Made by a program: the position numbers and the translations under genes. Below are positions 59,524 to 64,000 of a DNA stretch of 64,000 nucleotides, piece by piece; positions within the stretch are counted from its first letter, which is position 1; every line of letters begins with the position of its first letter. Source of the DNA: Sequoia sempervirens (lineage: Eukaryota > Streptophyta > Pinopsida > Cupressales > Cupressaceae); the NCBI GenBank assembly GCA_007258455.2, contig VDFB02270651.1:492832571-492896570 (forward strand), read 5' to 3'. The notes beneath the pieces are model-generated. The model was given only the letters and a program-made list of their open reading frames with translations, made no database searches and was not told where the DNA came from.

Positions 59524-62500
59524 TTAGATTTCATACACCATTCCAACTTGAAGGAGCCGTGCAGGTGGTACGTGCAAGGTAGACATAGCGGACCTGCAAT
59601 TCTTTTCAAGAAGTCCATATAGATTATCAATCATGAATCTCTCGAAACGACCAGTCTTCTTGCTGGTTTTCAGTGTAGTTTTCCCTAAAACAAACACTGC
59701 TCCCACATTCTTTGCCGATTCAAGCTGCTGCACTTCCTCATATACAGAGAAGTTATTTTTTGCCACTAAAGTTCTTCTCTCGTTTTGAATAACACCTGAA
59801 CCATTCATGTTCTGATCCCCTAAGTTATACTGGCCTTCTCTGGTAGCGGTCCTGATGTAGTCTTTTATTTTTTCAACAACCTGGTTCATAAATTCTTCTC
59901 CTTCCAAGTTCGGGTCATCCATATAACCATACTGAGCTAAGCATCTGTATACACCCTTTGGTCCAATTCGACGAACCTGGTATCTCTCTTGTAACAGCAC
60001 ACTCTTGACTGGAACCATTCTTATCGTAAGAAAAATAAGAATTTCATGAAGAGAACCCACAGTGTTCACATAGTGCCTGAAAATTGGTGGCAAACCATAG
60101 AGGAGGTCACTGCACAAGAAAGACACTCCTGGGACTCTACAGCCCACATTGGCAACCAATTCATCCATATCTTGTGGACTTATCTTTTTGTCCATTGCAT
60201 ATGTATACTTCTTATTCCGCCCATAATTCCAAGAGAACATTATGACCAGAAAGAATACTGAAATTAAAAAGGGAGCCCAACCACCCTGGGATACCTTATT
60301 CAATACAGAAGACAGATAAAGACCTTCTATCAGGAAAAAGACTATAAAGAATGGTAGTACAAGTGATATATGTAAGTTCCAAACTACAAGCATGACCACG
60401 GTCACCAAGCATGTTGTGATAAGCATTACCATGATCACAGCAACACCTGCACCACAGAATACAAAGATTAATATTGAAAGTTCAAAAAAGCTCATACCAT
60501 GTAATATATTTTCTGGAGCATCAACTTCTTCAAGGTTTTGCAAATGAGGTAATAGGCTCATGAAGCTATGAATATAATGTTTTTTTAGCTAGAATAGCAG
60601 ACCTAAAAATGATGGCTACTCTATATGTTAAGATCCTAAAAATGATGTGACACTATGATCAAATGCATGAAATTTATATCCAACGTGAGGACCCTTGTTA
60701 TAAATCTTCGATACTCTTACCATAGGCATTTCCAATTGAGGTACCATCTCGGAATCCTAAGATCACCGCGAGGCAGAGAATCATTATTATGTAGTTAATC
60801 TCTGGAGAGTAGATCCGACCCTCCTTTTCTTTAGATGTTTGAATAATCTTCACCCGAGGGAAGCAACCTAGAGCCATAGATTGCTTTATAATTGAGAAGG
60901 TTGCAGAAATCAATGCTTGACTGGCAACTATGGCCGCTAAAGTGGCAATAACAAACATTGTCCAATACACTCGCTTGTCTTTTGGTAATGATTTGTAGAA
61001 TGTCTGCTTTACGTCTCCTTTATGAATGATCAAATAAGCTGCTTGCCCCGAGTATGCCAGAATCAGGGCAGGGTAGACCAGAAAAGAGAAAGCAATCTGC
61101 AATGTTTAATCCCAATTTTGTCATCAAAATGCAAACCAAATAAGAAATTGAACCGGTAATACTTTAGTCTTTTGAAATCAGTTGAACCTGGATGGAATCC
61201 TGATTGAAGCGGCCCAAGTCAGCGAACATAGCCTCAGAACCTGGTTTAAACATAGACACAAGCGGCTTCTTTCAAGCTCTCTTTGTAATCATTGCTTTAT
61301 GCAAAAGCTTGCTAACTAGTTATGAACCGTATAAGAGATTTCTAAGATTGCTTGAGGCAAAATGTTTTCTATAGTATGTATCACTAGATGAATATCTTTT
61401 ACAAACCTGTTAGAGCTAAGACTGTGCCTCCAAGCAACACCCATCCATCTTTCCCATTTTTTTGAAAGAAATAGACTATGTAGTAAGGGTTGACTGCCTT
61501 GAATACTGCCGGGTAATATATAATAATATTGTATACTCCAATAATGGCATTGCTAACGAACCAGAGAATTGCTACAGGGGAGGACAGAAAACTCACTTTA
61601 CCAGTACCAAATCTTTGAAGGAAAAAGAGTAGTACAAGGATTGCAGCTGATACGCTCACAACAGCACCTGCATGAAGTATAGTATTCAGTATTGTATGCC
61701 TTACTTCACCCTATGCAAGCTATGATATTGCATTTAAGATAAGGAAATATTGGGATAAGCATATTATGCTAAGATTCCTTGTGCTCTATGACATTGAAGT
61801 AAGTGAATTATGTATGTGTGTCTTACCATTGGTCAGTTTAGAGTTCTCTGCCTGAATTCCTTCAACAGCAGACATCACTGCTCAATATTTAAATTATGAA
61901 TAAAATCAGCTAGCAATTATGAAAGCCGTAAAAGGAGACTTGAGCTTAGAGTTCTACCTGTTACCAAGGAGAGCCCTAGGAATCCTCTATCACCTCATCC
62001 CGAAACTCAAAACGATTCTATAAAATACATATGACATAGAAATAATTAAAATACAAAGAATTCATTTCAGACCTGAAATTGCAGGAGTGAGTGCTCCATC
62101 GCCAATCACCATGGAGGTGCCAAGCATCACAACAATAAGCAGAATTCTCTGTGCCACTGCACTCTTCTCAAGCAGTTCCTTTGTCTTGTAGTTAAGATTT
62201 CTCAGATTATTTCGTTGCCCAAAATGGGTCAAACTAGAATCCGAAGGAAACTGTTGGAATTGCTTGCCACCTTTTTGCCCCATATTGACATGCCGACATA
62301 ACAATGAGTATAGAGCAAATGTTCCTCCTGATCAAAAGGAAGTGAATTATAAGAATTGTATACAGGAAAAAGTTGAATTATACTTTCGGTGGATACCAAC
62401 ATATAGAAGAAATGAAATGGCTCTAGGAAAATTCACCGTCAACAATTTATCGTCAAAAATTTACCGTCAAACAATTCATCGTCATAACAAATTCATCTCA

Positions 62501-63513
62501 TGGGAAATTCCCCACCATCAATTCATCACAGTGGATAATTCATTGCATATACAATTAGAAAATTTGATTTATGATAATAACAATGAAAACATTTTTCAAT
62601 ATATTTTATTTTATTCTAGTAAATCAATTATACAACAGTATCAGTCATCTCTATTATTAATGCAGTGGAAATTATTCTTTCGTAAAAAAAAATCTCAAGA
62701 TCTTGAAAATATATATTAAAAAATGTTAATGCATGATGAATTATCCACAGCAGTGAATTGGTGGTGGTGAATTTTCTATGGGATGAATTTGTCACGGTGG
62801 CGAATTGTTGACGATGAACTTTCCAATGGTAAATTGTTGACGGTAAATTTACCTGAAACCAGAAGAGATCAGTATGTTCAAAATTTAAAAATAGGCGGGG
62901 AAAAAAGGATCGTAAAATTGACTCCAACAATATATTGCTTACCTTCTCCATGATCATCTGCTCTGATAACAATCAAGACGTACTTCATGAGACTGATGAG
63001 TGTTAGTGACCAGTATATGATGCTCAGATATCCCAAAATATCCACTTCCCCTGGATTGTCAATATCAAGAGCATTGAAGGTATAAAGGGGCGAAGTTCCA
63101 ACATCCCCATAAATAACTCCAAGCGTTTCATAAGCCAGCCACAAGGTTCCCCACTTTCCAACATCCTGCGTTCCCTCAAAACAAAACAAAAACATCATCT
63201 ATATAAGAGAAGTTTATTATCAGTTTGCAATGCTCTTCTTGGAATCATCTCCTAATATAAGCAATGGAAAAGAAAAAGAAAGGAGTATACCACCCTGCAC
63301 ACTCCATTGGAGGCAGGCACCATCATTTGAGCTCACCTTTTTCATGGGAGGGCGAATTAAATAGGACTGAGAAATTGTTCTGTCCAGAACAAGTGATCTG
63401 TTTGGCGATTCACCACTCTCACCTTCTTCACCAATATCTCTTATCGCTCTTGACATCTCCACTCTACGATCATTATCAACATCATCAATACGATGGGACT
63501 CCGGACCATTCAT
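59524..63513 (-). CDS. HAK/KUP: HAK/KUP/KT potassium transporter, eight coding exons
   Basis: Coding exons on the minus strand, in order: 63513-63337, 63165-62943, 62327-62073, 61877-61827, 61667-61407, 61240-61188, 61096-60721 and 60446-59524. All introns are GT-AG, and the total is 2319 bp, giving 772 residues, the usual size for this family of proton-coupled K+ uptake permeases of plasma or internal membranes. Family marks are [83 protein letters not shown] and [15 protein letters not shown], followed by hydrophobic segments and a long soluble C-terminal domain. No stop or frameshift interrupts it. The exon 2 acceptor could also be nine bases earlier (63174), adding GTQ. The first 59 residues are soluble and variable. 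Subfamily and substrate affinity are not assigned. Confidence 0.95.
62425..62853. mobile_element. Foldback/MITE-like element in HAK/KUP intron 2
   Basis: Two arms of about 120 bp, 62425-62548 and 62731-62853, are imperfect inverted repeats (AGGAAAATTCACCGTCAAC against the complement of GTTGACGGTAAATTTACCT). Each arm is built from short subrepeats of the type ATTYACCGTCAACA. The roughly 180 bp between them is AT-rich. It lies wholly in the 615-bp intron 62328-62942, whose splice sites are intact. No clear target-site duplication was found. Confidence 0.7.
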
Positions 63514-64000
63514 CTTGATCTTTCTAAATAGAATTTACACCCAGATTCCAAATTTGTTGTTATGAAACAATAACAGAGCCTTCATTAACACCAACATTAG
63601 ATAATTACTTCTCTACTAAAGGCGAATGTTATATAAGAAAAGACCAGAGCTAGACTTCAAATTCCAACGTTCGTTGACGTTACAAGCAATGAGTAATATA
63701 GATTATGGACAGGCCATTGCCAAGAGGTTTATAAATATCACTAGCGGGAAAAGGGTGAAGACCAACTGTCATATATTTGCTTAATTTTTTATAACGCGCA
63801 TGGGACCACAAGAACCATTGATTCTTCGGCCAACGAAATAATTGACCGTAAAATAACAATTAAGAATTAAATAACGAGCTAAAATTGAAAGAGGTTGCTG
63901 TCAGCGTGGCAAAGATGTCACATATAGGAAATTATTGGGGCAGGACTAACTTTTTGTATATGTTTGTTTATATATTAGGATCTCTCCTTTTATATATGGA
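63514..64000 (-). promoter_or_regulatory. HAK/KUP 5' flank
   Basis: The region upstream of the start codon on the minus strand. A TTATATAA at 63629-63636, 116 bp from the ATG, is the best TATA candidate and would give a 5' UTR of under 100 bases. Other AT-rich sites occur further out (63731-63741, 63960-64000). An intron in the 5' UTR cannot be excluded, so this is tentative. Confidence 0.35.

Noticed and set aside
62264..62719. Plus-strand 151-codon frame in the HAK/KUP intron
   Set aside because: It overlaps the antisense of an exon and one foldback arm; no coding signature.

Overview
The window looks like a stretch of a large, repeat-rich seed-plant genome, plausibly a gymnosperm, although the species cannot be proven from the sequence. 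The one host gene I can support is a plant HAK/KUP/KT potassium transporter at the right edge on the minus strand. It has eight coding exons, and the splice sites I assign join to an uninterrupted 772-residue protein. Almost everything else is transposable-element sequence: Ty3/gypsy of the Tat type, a related non-autonomous gag/protease LTR family, Ty1/copia, a LINE, a pogo-like DNA transposon, a tRNA-derived SINE, a TIR element and a foldback element.

Layout. (1) Bases 1-16978 are a Tat-like Ty3 element in tandem form. A partial unit ends at 3163. A 1151-bp LTR (3184-4334) is followed by a primer site, one gag-pol frame (4503-10388), a hairpin-rich spacer and a second long ORF of unknown function (12192-15827), closed by another LTR (15848-16978). 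The tandem appears inserted into an older minus-strand LTR. (2) Bases 16979-25880 hold minus-strand wreckage: two LTR-like segments, a copia RT/RNase H relic and low-complexity AT-rich DNA. (3) Bases 25885-40976 hold a non-autonomous LTR family: a gag-protease unit, then a unit with two short ORFs, separated by shared LTRs (A and B). (4) A 100-N assembly gap and a 1-kb spacer carrying a TIR element. (5) Bases 42133-52613 are a near-identical second copy of 30477-40976. (6) Bases 52570-58750 hold remnants of a pogo-like transposase, a LINE, an unrecognised ORF and copia. (7) Bases 59524-63513 hold the HAK/KUP gene, with a foldback element in its second intron.

Most notable signals. A palindromic cassette of GGGACYCATTCGCC and its reverse complement lies 105-108 bp upstream of the TATA box in four LTRs and 128 bp upstream in two more. 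The Tat polyprotein carries its archaeal-type RNase H before the reverse transcriptase and not after the Ty3 RNase H. Six related hairpins lie between integrase and the extra ORF. The stop codons that break this element are mostly C-to-T changes, as expected from decay of methylated cytosines. All sequence comparisons were made by eye.
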